From Burkholderiales bacterium (lineage in GTDB: Bacteria > Pseudomonadota > Gammaproteobacteria > Burkholderiales > Burkholderiaceae_C), in assembly GCA_017307855.1 (NCBI GenBank), contig JAFKGD010000013.1, positions 265,583-329,582 on the forward strand: a stretch of DNA of 64,000 nt, read 5' to 3'. Below the pieces are notes generated by a model, which had not been told where the DNA came from, did no database searches, and worked only from the letters and a program-made list of their open reading frames with translations. Below are positions 8,931 through 17,142 of this stretch, piece by piece; positions within the stretch are counted from its first letter, which is position 1, and every line of letters starts with the position of its first letter. The translations under genes were made by a program, and so were the position numbers.

Positions 8931-10193
8931 ATGAATGAACTGATGGCCTTCTGGGCCGACTGGCTGCGGCCGTCGGCGGGCGTGCCGACCGTGCAGTGGT
9001 CGGTGCTGCTCGCGCTGGCCGCGGCGGCAGGGCACCTCGTGCAGCGCTACACCGGCCTGCCCAAGGTGATCGGCTACTCGGTCGTCGGCATGTGCGCCGG
9101 ACTGCTGGGTTTTCCGGGCGCGGTCTGGCCGCTGCAGGGCATCGCTCTGTTCCTGCTCGAACTCGGCGTCGCCGTGGTGCTGTTCGAGGCGGGCGGGCGC
9201 ATCCCGCTGCGCTGGTTCCGCCACAACCCGATGGTGCTGGTGCAGAGCCTGCTCGAATCGGGCCTGGCCTTTTTCTGCACGCATGCCGTGCTCCTGTGGA
9301 TGGACGTGCCGGAGAACGTCGCCCTTCCCGTCGCGCTGGTGGCCATGGCCGCCTCGCCCGCCGTGCTCTCGCGCGTGGTGATGGATACGCGCGCCTCGGG
9401 TCCGGTGACCGAGCGCGCGCTCACGCTGACCACCCTGTCCACGCTCTATGCGCTGTCGCTGGGCTTCGCGCACGCGGGCCTGCTGGGCGAGAGCGAGCGC
9501 GGCATCACCGCATCGCTCTATCCGGCCGCCGTGGTGCTGGGCGTGTCGGTGGCCGTGGGCGCGCTGCTGGCCCTGGCGCTGCGGATGGCGCTGCGCGTGA
9601 TGAACCCGACCAGCGAGAACACTTCGATCCTGCTGCTGGCGCTGATCGCCGCCGCGGCGGCCACGGCGGCGCCGCTGGGCGGCTCGGCCCCGCTGGCTGC
9701 CTTGCTGGGGGGCATGCTGCTCAAACAGCTCAATCCGCGCCCGTGGTCGTGGCCGCGCCAGCTGGGCACGGCCTCCACGCTGCTGACCATGCTGATGTTC
9801 GTGCTGGTCTCCACCGTCGCCGCGCAGGCCGACTGGAGCGTGCCCGTCACCGGCGTCGTGCTGGCCGTCATCGCCGCGCGTGCCGTCGCCAAGATCGTGG
9901 GTGTGGCGCTGGCCAATCCCGGCAGCGGCGCCAGCTGGAAGCAGGCGCTCTGGACGGGCTGCGCCATGTCGCCCATGTCGTCGGTGGCGTTGCTGATCGC
10001 CTCGCAGTTCGCGGCCTCGGCGCCCGTGCTGGGGGCCGAGATCGCCCGCATCGCACTGCCCATCATCCTGCTGATGGAGGTGCTGGGCGCGGCCATCGCC
10101 ACCTTCGCGCTGTACCGCGCAGGCGAGAGCTCGCGCCCCTGGCAGGTGGCGCCGCTGCCCGCCACTTCGGGAGGAGACGTCCGTGAGCCTTGA
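8931..10193 (+). CDS. CPA2-family cation:proton antiporter (Kef-like membrane domain only)
   Basis: 420 residues with about 12-13 hydrophobic segments typical of the Na+/H+ exchanger domain (PF00999). Seen: [20 protein letters not shown] near residue 43, [21 protein letters not shown] near 70, and [20 protein letters not shown] near 142. There is no C-terminal RCK/TrkA-N nucleotide-binding domain, so it is shorter than KefB/KefC. A GGGAGA Shine-Dalgarno lies 6 bases before the ATG. Its end overlaps the next gene by 11 bases, so the two are probably translationally coupled. Whether it moves K+ or Na+ cannot be read from sequence. Confidence 0.85.
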   Translation: MNELMAFWADWLRPSAGVPTVQWSVLLALAAAAGHLVQRYTGLPKVIGYSVVGMCAGLLGFPGAVWPLQGIALFLLELGVAVVLFEAGGRIPLRWFRHNPMVLVQSLLESGLAFFCTHAVLLWMDVPENVALPVALVAMAASPAVLSRVVMDTRASGPVTERALTLTTLSTLYALSLGFAHAGLLGESERGITASLYPAAVVLGVSVAVGALLALALRMALRVMNPTSENTSILLLALIAAAAATAAPLGGSAPLAALLGGMLLKQLNPRPWSWPRQLGTASTLLTMLMFVLVSTVAAQADWSVPVTGVVLAVIAARAVAKIVGVALANPGSGASWKQALWTGCAMSPMSSVALLIASQFAASAPVLGAEIARIALPIILLMEVLGAAIATFALYRAGESSRPWQVAPLPATSGGDVREP

Positions 10194-11304
10194 ACCGTTC
10201 CAGCAATCGAAGGCGCTGTCGCTGGGCGTCGAGCTCGAGCTGCAGCTGCTCAACACGCACGACTTCGATCTCGCGCCCTACGCCGAGGACATGCTGCGCC
10301 TGCTCGAGAAGGTGCCGCTGCCCGGCAGCGTGGTGCCCGAGATGACCTCGTCCATGATCGAGATCTCCACCGGCGTGTGCCAGTCGTCGTCGGAAGTGCT
10401 GGGCGAACTCACGCAGATCCGCGACGCGCTGGTGAAGGCGGCCGACAAGCTCAACATCGCCGTGGCCGGTGGCGGCACGCATCCGTTCCAGCAATGGCAC
10501 GAGCGGCGCATCTACGACAAGCCGCGCTTTCGGGAGCTGTCGGAGCTTTACGGCTACCTCTCCAAGCAATTCACGATCTTCGGCCAGCACGTGCACATCG
10601 GCTGCCCCAGTGCGGATGACGCGCTGCTCATGTTGCACCGCATGTCGCGCTACATCCCGCACTTCATCGCGCTGTCGGCCTCCAGCCCCTACGTGCAGGG
10701 GCAGGACACGGCATTCGATTCGGCGCGGCTGAACTCGGTGTTCGCCTTCCCGCTGTCTGGCCGGGCGCCGTTCGCACTGTCGTGGAGCGAGTTCGAGCAG
10801 TACTTCCTCAAGATGACGCGCACCGGCGTGGTCAAGAGCATGAAGGACTTCTACTGGGACATCCGCCCCAAGCCCGAATACGGCACGATCGAGATCCGCG
10901 TGTTCGACACGCCGCTCACGGTGGAGCGCGCGGCCGCGCTGGCCGGCTACGTGCAGTCGCTGGGCGCGTGGTTCCTGCGCGCCCAGCCCTTCATGCCCGA
11001 CGAGGACGACTACCTCGTCTACACCTACAACCGTTTCCAGGCCTGCCGTTTCGGGCTCGAGGCCGTCTATGTCGATCCGGCGACAGGCGAGCACATGCCG
11101 CTGCGCGACCACATCCTGCTGACCATGCGCGAAATAGAGCGCGACGCCGAGGTGATGGGCGCCGCTGCCGCCGTGCACCTGCTGCGCGGCAGCGTCGATC
11201 GCGCACACAACGACTCGCGCTGGCTGCGCGAGCAGCAGTACGAGGCGCGTCTTCTCGCTGAAGTCAGCCGCCAGTCCGCACTGCGCTTCAGGGGGAGTTC
11301 CTAG
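10183..11304 (+). CDS. YbdK-type carboxylate-amine ligase (GCS2 family, glutamate-cysteine ligase-like)
   Basis: 373 residues of the GCS2 family (PF04107). Seen: [11 protein letters not shown] near residue 13, [14 protein letters not shown] near 50, [10 protein letters not shown] near 92, the [12 protein letters not shown] histidine motif near 130, and [19 protein letters not shown] near 228. Family members ligate an amine to a glutamate-like carboxylate using ATP; E. coli YbdK shows only weak glutamate-cysteine ligase activity. The start is a GTG at 10183 with GGAGGAG just upstream, inside the end of the antiporter gene. Since a true gshA exists at 1834, this enzyme probably makes another gamma-glutamyl product. 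The coupling to a Kef-like antiporter suggests a linked role (inference). Confidence 0.85.
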   Translation: MSLEPFQQSKALSLGVELELQLLNTHDFDLAPYAEDMLRLLEKVPLPGSVVPEMTSSMIEISTGVCQSSSEVLGELTQIRDALVKAADKLNIAVAGGGTHPFQQWHERRIYDKPRFRELSELYGYLSKQFTIFGQHVHIGCPSADDALLMLHRMSRYIPHFIALSASSPYVQGQDTAFDSARLNSVFAFPLSGRAPFALSWSEFEQYFLKMTRTGVVKSMKDFYWDIRPKPEYGTIEIRVFDTPLTVERAAALAGYVQSLGAWFLRAQPFMPDEDDYLVYTYNRFQACRFGLEAVYVDPATGEHMPLRDHILLTMREIERDAEVMGAAAAVHLLRGSVDRAHNDSRWLREQQYEARLLAEVSRQSALRFRGSS

Positions 11305-11461
11305 CCCACACCCAGGCTGCCCTTGCTTCGCCAGGTCCGCCTCTCCCGTTCGATGGGGCGACACCGGTGGCCCGGCGAAGCCGGTTCCACGGTGTCCTGG
11401 CCTCGATCGCACGGCGCGCAGCTTGCGTTCGGTGGTGACTTTGTGGCGCTATCCTCGACGG

Positions 11462-12430
11462 ATGGGTGAATTCGATCTCATCGCGCGCCATTTCAGGCGT
11501 CCTGTGAAGCACGCTGTGCTGGGCGGCGGCGACGACTGCGCGCTCATCGCGCCCGGCGCCGGCATGCAACTGGCCGTCTCCAGCGACATGCTGGTGGAAG
11601 GGCGGCATTTCCTCTCCACCGTCGATCCGGCGCGGCTGGGCCACAAGGCCCTGGCCGTCAACCTGAGCGACCTGGCGGCCTGCGGCGCGCGCCCGGTGGC
11701 CTTCACGCTCGCGCTTTCGTTGCCGCGCGCCGAAGATGCCTGGCTCGAACGCTTCGCGCAGGGCCTCTACGCGCTGGCCGACGCCCACGGCTGCGAACTC
11801 ATCGGCGGCGACACCACCCAGGGCCCGCTCAACCTCTGCATCACCGTCTTCGGCGAAGTGCCTGCCGGCCAGGCCCTGCTGCGCAGCGGCGCGCGCGCGG
11901 GTGACGACGTCTATGTGAGCGGCACGCTGGGCGCGGCGCGCGCGGCGCTGGAAGTATTCCGCGGCACGCTCTCGCTGCCGGAGCCGGCGCTGGCCATCGC
12001 GCGCGAGCGCATGGAACAACCCACGCCACGCGTCGCGCTGGGCCAGGCGCTGCGTGGCGTGGCCAGCGCCGCATTGGACCTGAGCGACGGCCTGCTGGGC
12101 GATCTGGGTCATGTGCTGGCGGCCTCGCGCGTGGGCGCGCGCATCGAGGCGGAGCGCGTGCTCGGCTGCTTCGGCCTGCGCGGCGCGGGCCCGTTGCCCG
12201 CGCTCGGCGACTCACAGCGGCTCGAATGCGTGATGGCCGGCGGCGATGACTACGAGCTGGCTTTCACCGCTCCGCCGCAGGCACGTGCCGCCGTGGAGGC
12301 CGCCGCACGTGCGGCCAGCACCCCGGTGCAACGCATCGGCTGCATCGAGGCCGAGCCGGGCCTGCGCGTGGTGCAGGCCGATGGCACGCCGCTCGCGCAG
12401 CGCTTCCAGTCGTTCGACCACTTCGCCTGA
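11462..12430 (+). CDS. thiL: Thiamine-monophosphate kinase
   Basis: ATP-dependent phosphorylation of thiamine monophosphate to the cofactor thiamine diphosphate. The 322-residue product has the normal length. Seen: MGEFDLIARHF at the start, GGGDDCALIAPG near residue 23 and SSDMLVEGRHF near 41 (nucleotide- and metal-binding), NLSDLAACGARPVAFTLALS near 68, and ELIGGDTTQGP near 113. TATCCT (11450-11455) ends 6 bases before the ATG and there is no Shine-Dalgarno, so the mRNA may be leaderless. No THI-box riboswitch is visible in the 157 bases upstream. Confidence 0.95.
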   Translation: MGEFDLIARHFRRPVKHAVLGGGDDCALIAPGAGMQLAVSSDMLVEGRHFLSTVDPARLGHKALAVNLSDLAACGARPVAFTLALSLPRAEDAWLERFAQGLYALADAHGCELIGGDTTQGPLNLCITVFGEVPAGQALLRSGARAGDDVYVSGTLGAARAALEVFRGTLSLPEPALAIARERMEQPTPRVALGQALRGVASAALDLSDGLLGDLGHVLAASRVGARIEAERVLGCFGLRGAGPLPALGDSQRLECVMAGGDDYELAFTAPPQARAAVEAAARAASTPVQRIGCIEAEPGLRVVQADGTPLAQRFQSFDHFA

Positions 12431-12460
12431 GGCACCGGCCAGTGGCCACCGGCTGCGCCA

Positions 12461-12862
12461 TCAGGCCGCGGCGCGGGCCCCGCGCCGGCCCTGCTGGGTC
12501 TGCCCGCCGTAACCCCAGTCGGTGGCTGGCACCTCGCGCACGATCACGTAGCTCGCGGCCTCGAGCGGGCCGCCATGTCCCAGCTGGCGTTCGAGCTCGG
12601 CATGCGCCGCGCGCACGAACTCGGCTTTCTCGGCGGCTGTGTTGGTACCGGCGGTGATGTGGATTTCGAGTTGCGCCGTGGGACGCTGCACGTCCTGGCC
12701 GCCGACGTACCAGCGCGCGGCCGGCAGATCGTCGATGGTGACGGCCGTGACATCGGCCTGCTTGTGCAGCACGCGCTCGGTGATCCGGGTCAGGGCCTGC
12801 GCCAGGGCCGGGTAGCGTTCGGGGTTTTGCAGCGGCGCAACGCGCAGGTTGAGGACGGGCAT
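12461..12862 (-). CDS. Tautomerase-superfamily protein
   Basis: 133 residues. After initiator Met the chain begins PVLNLRVAPLQNPERYPAL, so an N-terminal proline is exposed as in 4-oxalocrotonate tautomerase/MIF relatives, where Pro1 is the catalytic base. Two tautomerase-like halves are suggested by the second HITAGTNTAAEKAEFV stretch near residue 72. AGGAG-type Shine-Dalgarno (CAGGAGA) lies upstream of the ATG at 12862. It is divergent from a LysR gene with a 152-base shared region holding a LysR-type palindrome. Substrate unknown. Confidence 0.75.
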   Translation of the reverse strand: MPVLNLRVAPLQNPERYPALAQALTRITERVLHKQADVTAVTIDDLPAARWYVGGQDVQRPTAQLEIHITAGTNTAAEKAEFVRAAHAELERQLGHGGPLEAASYVIVREVPATDWGYGGQTQQGRRGARAAA

Positions 12863-12965
12863 GGCGTGTGTCTCCTGTCGATTCAGTGTCCGGTCGTCCC
12901 TCCAGAGGGCATGTACTGAATCTAGTGACTTGCTCCCGCTGGCGAAACCTTGCCGCAGGCAAATG

Positions 12966-12988
12966 GGTTTTGCACCGAGCGCAAAACC
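12966..12988. promoter_or_regulatory. LysR-type operator (8-bp inverted repeat containing T-N11-A)
   Basis: GGTTTTGC (12966-12973) and GCAAAACC (12981-12988) are perfect reverse complements with a 7-base centre. T12971 and A12983 give the T-N11-A signature of LysR-family binding sites. A smaller TTGC/GCAA repeat lies at 12950-12962. The site sits between the divergent tautomerase and LysR genes, 26 bases before the LysR ATG. Confidence 0.65.
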
Positions 12989-13014
12989 AGGCGGCAACCG
13001 CTACCATCGCCGTC

Positions 13015-13938
13015 ATGCGCGAACTGGCTTTCGACGACCTGCAACTATTCACGCGCGTGGCCGAATGCGGCTCGCTGTCCGTGGTGGCGCGCGAGCGCGA
13101 GGCACCGGTGAGCCGCATCTCCCGCGCGCTCAACCGCATCGAGGCCGCCTGCGGCGTGCGCCTGCTCCACCGCAGCACGCATGGCCTGTCGCTCACGCCC
13201 GAGGGCGAGACCTTCCTCGACTACTGCCAGCGCATGGCCGGCACCTATGCCGACCTGGAAACCGAGTTCACCGGCCGCGCGCACGAGGTGGGCGGCCTGG
13301 TGCGCGTGGCCGTGAGCCCGTCGATGGCGCACTACCTCATCGTGCCGAGCCTCGCCGGCCTGAGCGAGCGGCATCCGCGGCTGCAGGTGGACATCCAGGC
13401 CGAAGACCGGCTGGTGGACATGGTGCGTGAAGGCGTCGACATCGCCATCCGCACGGGCTCGGTTCAGGACGATTCGGTGGTGGCCCGGCGCATCGGCGTA
13501 CACACCCGCCGCCTGTACGCCACGCCGGAGTACCTGCGCCGCTTCGGCACGCCGCGACACCCGGACGAACTCGAGGGCCACCGCCTCATCACCAACAGCG
13601 CGGCGCTGCACCTCAACCGCTGGCCCTGGATCATCGACGGCGTGGCGGTGGAACGGCCCATGCGCGGGCTCTACCGCGCGGCCTCCACCGGCGTGATGAT
13701 GTCGATGGTGCTGGAGGGCCTGGGCATCTGCCGCTGCAACGATCTGGTCACGCGTCCGCTGCAGGCGCAGGGCCTGCTGGTGCCGGTGCTCGAATCGTTC
13801 ACCGATCCACAGGAGTTCCCCGTGTATGCCGTGATGCCGCCGCAACGCGACCGGCTGCCACGCGTGCGCGCCTGCCTGGCCTGGTGGACCGAGTACTTTG
13901 GCAAGATGGAGTCTCCCGCAACGGGGCCGAGCCGATGA
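13015..13938 (+). CDS. LysR-family transcriptional regulator
   Basis: 307 residues: an N-terminal winged helix-turn-helix (DLQLFTRVAECGSLSVVARE and the following RISRALNRIEAACGVRLLHR, residues 8-60) and a LysR substrate-binding domain. The HTH is close to the consensus. It probably controls the divergent tautomerase gene and itself through the palindrome at 12966-12988. TACCAT (13002-13007) lies 7 bases before the ATG. The stop codon overlaps the pgpA start (ATGA), so pgpA may be read through from this gene. Confidence 0.88.
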   Translation: MRELAFDDLQLFTRVAECGSLSVVAREREAPVSRISRALNRIEAACGVRLLHRSTHGLSLTPEGETFLDYCQRMAGTYADLETEFTGRAHEVGGLVRVAVSPSMAHYLIVPSLAGLSERHPRLQVDIQAEDRLVDMVREGVDIAIRTGSVQDDSVVARRIGVHTRRLYATPEYLRRFGTPRHPDELEGHRLITNSAALHLNRWPWIIDGVAVERPMRGLYRAASTGVMMSMVLEGLGICRCNDLVTRPLQAQGLLVPVLESFTDPQEFPVYAVMPPQRDRLPRVRACLAWWTEYFGKMESPATGPSR

Positions 13939-14489
13939 CCGCAACCGATTCCTCCACACCTTCTTCTTCCGCCGACGCGCCGCCGCGCCCGGGCCTGGCG
14001 TTTTTGTTCGCCCATCCGGCGCATGCCATCGCGTTGGGGCTGGGCTCGGGCCTGGCGCGGCTGGCGCCCGGCACCAGCGGCACGCTGTGGGCCTGGGCCA
14101 CCTTCGTCATCTGGCAGCGCTTCGTGCCCGCCGCGCAGTTCGATGCGTGGACGGCGGCGGTGCTCGCGCTGTCGCTGCCGCTGGGCTGGTGGGCCTGCAC
14201 GGTGACGGCGCGGAACATGAACGTGGCCGACCCCGGCCAGATCGTCTGGGACGAGATCGTCGCATTCTGGCTGGTGCTGTGGCTCATCGTGCCGGCGGGC
14301 TTCTTCGGACAACTCGCGGCCTTCCTGCTGTTCCGCTACTTCGATGCCGCCAAGCCGGGTCCGGTGCGCTGGGCCGATTCGCTGTTCAAGGGCTTCGGCG
14401 CGCGCGGCGGCTTCGGCATCCTGTTCGACGACCTGGTGGCCGCTGCCTGCACGCTGCTGGTCATCGCGCTGTGGCGCTGGGTGTGGTGA
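13935..14489 (+). CDS. pgpA: Phosphatidylglycerophosphatase A
   Basis: Dephosphorylates phosphatidylglycerol phosphate in the inner membrane, the last step of phosphatidylglycerol synthesis. 184 residues with four hydrophobic segments. Seen: GLGSGLARLAPGTSGTLWAW near residue 36, the DPGQIVWDEIVAFWLVLW motif near 98, and FDAAKPGPVRWADSLFKGFG near 137, all diagnostic of PgpA. The ATG overlaps the LysR stop. pgpA normally follows thiL directly in this group; here the tautomerase/LysR pair lies between them. Confidence 0.94.
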   Translation: MTATDSSTPSSSADAPPRPGLAFLFAHPAHAIALGLGSGLARLAPGTSGTLWAWATFVIWQRFVPAAQFDAWTAAVLALSLPLGWWACTVTARNMNVADPGQIVWDEIVAFWLVLWLIVPAGFFGQLAAFLLFRYFDAAKPGPVRWADSLFKGFGARGGFGILFDDLVAAACTLLVIALWRWVW

Positions 14490-14494
14490 CGCGC

Positions 14495-14974
14495 ATGGCC
14501 TCAGACGATGTCGTGCGCGCGCTGGCCGAAGCCCTGCTGACGCGCGGCTGGATGATGGCGACGGCCGAGAGCTGCACCGGCGGGCTGATCGCCGGCGCCT
14601 GTACCGACCTGCCCGGATCGAGCGCGTGGTTCGAGCGCGGCTTCGTCACCTATTCCAACGAGGCCAAGACCGACCTGGTGGGCGTGCCGGCCGCGCTGAT
14701 CACGCTTCACGGCGCCGTCAGCGAGCCCGTGGCGCGCGCCATGGCCAGCGGTGCGCTCGCGCGCTCGCGTGCGCAGGTGGCGGTGGCGGTCACCGGCGTG
14801 GCCGGCCCCACGGGCGGCAGCGCGGAGAAGCCGGTGGGAACGGTGTGGTTCGGCTTCGCCACACCGGTGGGTGTACAGGCCGCGCTCATGCGTTTCGATG
14901 GCGATCGCGCGGCCGTGCGTTCATCCACCGTGACACACGCGTTGGTCGGCCTGCTGGCACGCGTGCGGGGCTGA
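14495..14974 (+). CDS. pncC: CinA C-terminal family nicotinamide-nucleotide amidohydrolase
   Basis: Hydrolyses nicotinamide mononucleotide to nicotinate mononucleotide in pyridine nucleotide recycling. 159 residues. Seen: MATAESCTGGLIAGACTDLP near residue 20, the FVTYSNEAKTDLVGV segment near 48, and VTGVAGPTGGSAEKPVGTVW near 97, the standard PncC signature. The ATG at 14495 gives the usual N-terminus. An in-frame GTG at 14486 would overlap the pgpA stop by 4 bases (GTGA) and add three residues, so either start is possible. Confidence 0.92.
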   Translation: MASDDVVRALAEALLTRGWMMATAESCTGGLIAGACTDLPGSSAWFERGFVTYSNEAKTDLVGVPAALITLHGAVSEPVARAMASGALARSRAQVAVAVTGVAGPTGGSAEKPVGTVWFGFATPVGVQAALMRFDGDRAAVRSSTVTHALVGLLARVRG

Positions 14975-14982
14975 CAAGTTGC

Positions 14983-15960
14983 TCAGGCGTCGCGGCCTTC
15001 GCCCAGCCGCTCGATGCAGTCAGCCATCCAGTCGTCAGGCAGCACGGGCAGCGCGCTCGCGGGCAGCGGCTCCATGCGCCAGGCGTCACCCTCGGCCTGC
15101 ACCTGGGCTGGCTGGCCACGCCAGAGCTGCCAGGCCAGCCAGGCCACGCTGGCCGCGCTTGGGGTTTCGCGCGTCGGCGCCTCCAGGGGCCAGGTGAACA
15201 CCCGGCGGTCGGTCACCACCAGGCTCGATCCCTCCACGCGCGCCGCGCCCGGCAGCGCCTGGGCCAGCGCGGCCAGGGTATCTGTAGTGTCGGCACCGCT
15301 GCCGAAAGCGGGCTCCCAGCGCGCCAGCAACTGGCCGATGGCGATGGCGCGCTGTGCCTCCAGCTGGGCGAGGTCGGCGTGGTCGAGCGCATGCCAGTCG
15401 ATGCCCGGTGCGCCGGCGCCCACCTGCAGCGCGGTGTCGAGATAGGCGTAGAGCGCGGGCGCGGACCCCGGCCGCACGAAGCCCGCGGCCGCCACGGCCA
15501 GATGCCCCACGCGCTGGGACAGCAGTTGCTGCTGCTGCACCAGCATCTTCTCGCGCAGCAGGCCGTCGCGCTCGTTGCGCAGCGTGGCGAGTTCGAGCGC
15601 ATTGCGCAGGTCGGCCTTGAGGATGTCGATGTCCCAAGGCTTGGTGACGTAGCGGTAGATCTCGCCGCTGTTGATCGCCTCGATGGCTTCGCCCAGCTCG
15701 GAGTACGCCGTCGTCAGCATGCGCACGATGCCCGGGTGATGCTCGCGGGCGTGGCGCAGCAGTTCGTTGCCGTAGGCGCCGGGCATGCGCTGATCCGAGA
15801 TCAGCACGGCGATGCGGCCGGCGTGCTCGGCCAGCAGCGCGCGGCCTTCTTCCACCGAGCCGGCGGTGAGCACGGGGGCGAATGGGCGGACCAGGCGCTC
15901 GAAGTACTTGAGTGCCATGGCCTCGTCGTCGACATAGAGGATGGTGTCGGGTCGGATCAT
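14983..15960 (-). CDS. phcQ: Response regulator, PhcQ-like
   Basis: 325 residues. Residues 5-120 form a receiver domain with acidic pair D11/D12, phosphoacceptor D56 in VLISDQRMPG and lysine K107 in YRYVTKPWD. The remaining 200 residues are a helical linker and a domain I cannot name; no DNA-binding helix-turn-helix is seen. It is the last gene of a four-gene minus-strand set, 27 bases after the phcR-like gene. The name rests mainly on the match of the whole operon to phcBSRQ of Ralstonia. The output may act through protein contacts. Confidence 0.65.
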   Translation of the reverse strand: MIRPDTILYVDDEAMALKYFERLVRPFAPVLTAGSVEEGRALLAEHAGRIAVLISDQRMPGAYGNELLRHAREHHPGIVRMLTTAYSELGEAIEAINSGEIYRYVTKPWDIDILKADLRNALELATLRNERDGLLREKMLVQQQQLLSQRVGHLAVAAAGFVRPGSAPALYAYLDTALQVGAGAPGIDWHALDHADLAQLEAQRAIAIGQLLARWEPAFGSGADTTDTLAALAQALPGAARVEGSSLVVTDRRVFTWPLEAPTRETPSAASVAWLAWQLWRGQPAQVQAEGDAWRMEPLPASALPVLPDDWMADCIERLGEGRDA

Positions 15961-15987
15961 GTTGGTGCGGAGATGGGGGCGCCGGCG

Positions 15988-17142
15988 TCAGGCCGGCTGG
16001 AAAAGAAGGGACACGGTGCAGCCCTGGCCAGGCACCGACTCGATGGCGATGCCGCCGCCCAGCGACTGCAGCACGCGCCGACAGAACAGCAGGCCCATGC
16101 CGTTGCCGCCGCTGCCGGCGCGGGTGGTGACGGCCTCGTGCGTCAGGCGGCGCAGCAGGTCGGGCGCGATGCCGGGGCCGTTGTCCGCCACTCGCAGGCA
16201 CGGCCGCGGGGCGCCTTGGCCGTCTGCCGCCTCGCGCGAGAGGCTGATGCGCAACTGCGGGGCCGTCTGGCCGCGCAGTGCCTGCAGCGCGTTCTTGGTG
16301 AGCGTGCTGACCACCAGGAACAGCAGGTCGCGCTGTCCGGGCAGCGCGAAGTCGGCCCGCAGGTCGGTCTGCACCCAGTCGCGCTCACCGTCCTCGAACG
16401 GGTACTCGCGCAGCAGTGCCCCCACCAGATCGGCTGCCGTCACGCCCTGCGCCACCAGGCCCGGGTGGGCCTCGCGCGCCGATTTGACGAAGGTGGACAC
16501 CAGCGACTGGCAGTACAGCGCGTTGCGCTCGGCCGCCTCCAGTGCCGAGAGCACCTCGCCGGGCCGGCCCTCGGAGAAGCGCGCCAGGCCCGGCGTGTCG
16601 CCGTCGGGCTGGTGGCGCTCGCGCAACGCGGTCATGTAACCGCGCACCGTCGTCAGCGGCGTGTTGAGTTCGTGTGCGAGAAAGCCCAGCGTTTCGCGCA
16701 CGGCCAGCGCACGGCCTTCATGCAGGGCCTGCGCCAGCGCCTGGGAGCGGTGGCGGGCCAGCGCTTCGCGCAGGGCTTCGCGCGTCTGCGCGGGATCGAG
16801 CGGCTTCTCGAGAATGCGGAACACCTGGCCCTGGTTGACGGCGGCGATCGCCATGTCTTTCTCGGCGTACGCCGTGACCAGCAGCCGCACGATCGCGCGG
16901 TGCTCGCGCTGTGCCTGGGCCATCAGCTCCAGGCCGTTGCGTCCCGGCATGCGGTAGTCGGCCGCCAGCACCGCGATGTCGGCGCCGGGCTGGGTCAGCC
17001 GCAGCAGCGCTTCTGCCACGCTGGGCGCCGTGACGATGCGGAACTCGTCGGAGAAGGCGCGCTGGAACCACTTGCATGCCTGCGGCTCGTCGTCCACGTA
17101 GAGGATAGTTTCGGCCTGGGCATAGGCGGGCACGGCGTTCAT
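15988..17142 (-). CDS. phcR: Receiver/histidine-kinase fusion, PhcR-like
   Basis: 384 residues in the reversed order receiver then kinase. The receiver (12-128) has D17/D18, phosphoacceptor D62 in VLAADYRMPGRNG and K113 in RILEKPLD. The kinase part has H157 in LGFLAHELNTPLTTVRG, a TKNALQAL N-box, DNGPGIAP, and GNGMGLLFCRRVLQSLGG. No membrane segment, so it is cytoplasmic. PhcR of Ralstonia is known for exactly this layout, a response regulator whose output is a kinase. Its ATG overlaps the stop of the sensor gene (4 bases), indicating translational coupling. Confidence 0.75.
   Translation of the reverse strand: MNAVPAYAQAETILYVDDEPQACKWFQRAFSDEFRIVTAPSVAEALLRLTQPGADIAVLAADYRMPGRNGLELMAQAQREHRAIVRLLVTAYAEKDMAIAAVNQGQVFRILEKPLDPAQTREALREALARHRSQALAQALHEGRALAVRETLGFLAHELNTPLTTVRGYMTALRERHQPDGDTPGLARFSEGRPGEVLSALEAAERNALYCQSLVSTFVKSAREAHPGLVAQGVTAADLVGALLREYPFEDGERDWVQTDLRADFALPGQRDLLFLVVSTLTKNALQALRGQTAPQLRISLSREAADGQGAPRPCLRVADNGPGIAPDLLRRLTHEAVTTRAGSGGNGMGLLFCRRVLQSLGGGIAIESVPGQGCTVSLLFQPA

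Noticed and set aside
11305-11461. TPP riboswitch ahead of thiL
   Set aside because: No CUGAGA/ACCUGA conserved core can be seen; a -10-like hexamer lies right at the start codon instead.
12940-12960. Sigma-54 promoter upstream of the tautomerase/LysR pair
   Set aside because: TGGC...TTGC is present, but the GG-to-GC distance is 9 bases rather than the required 10.
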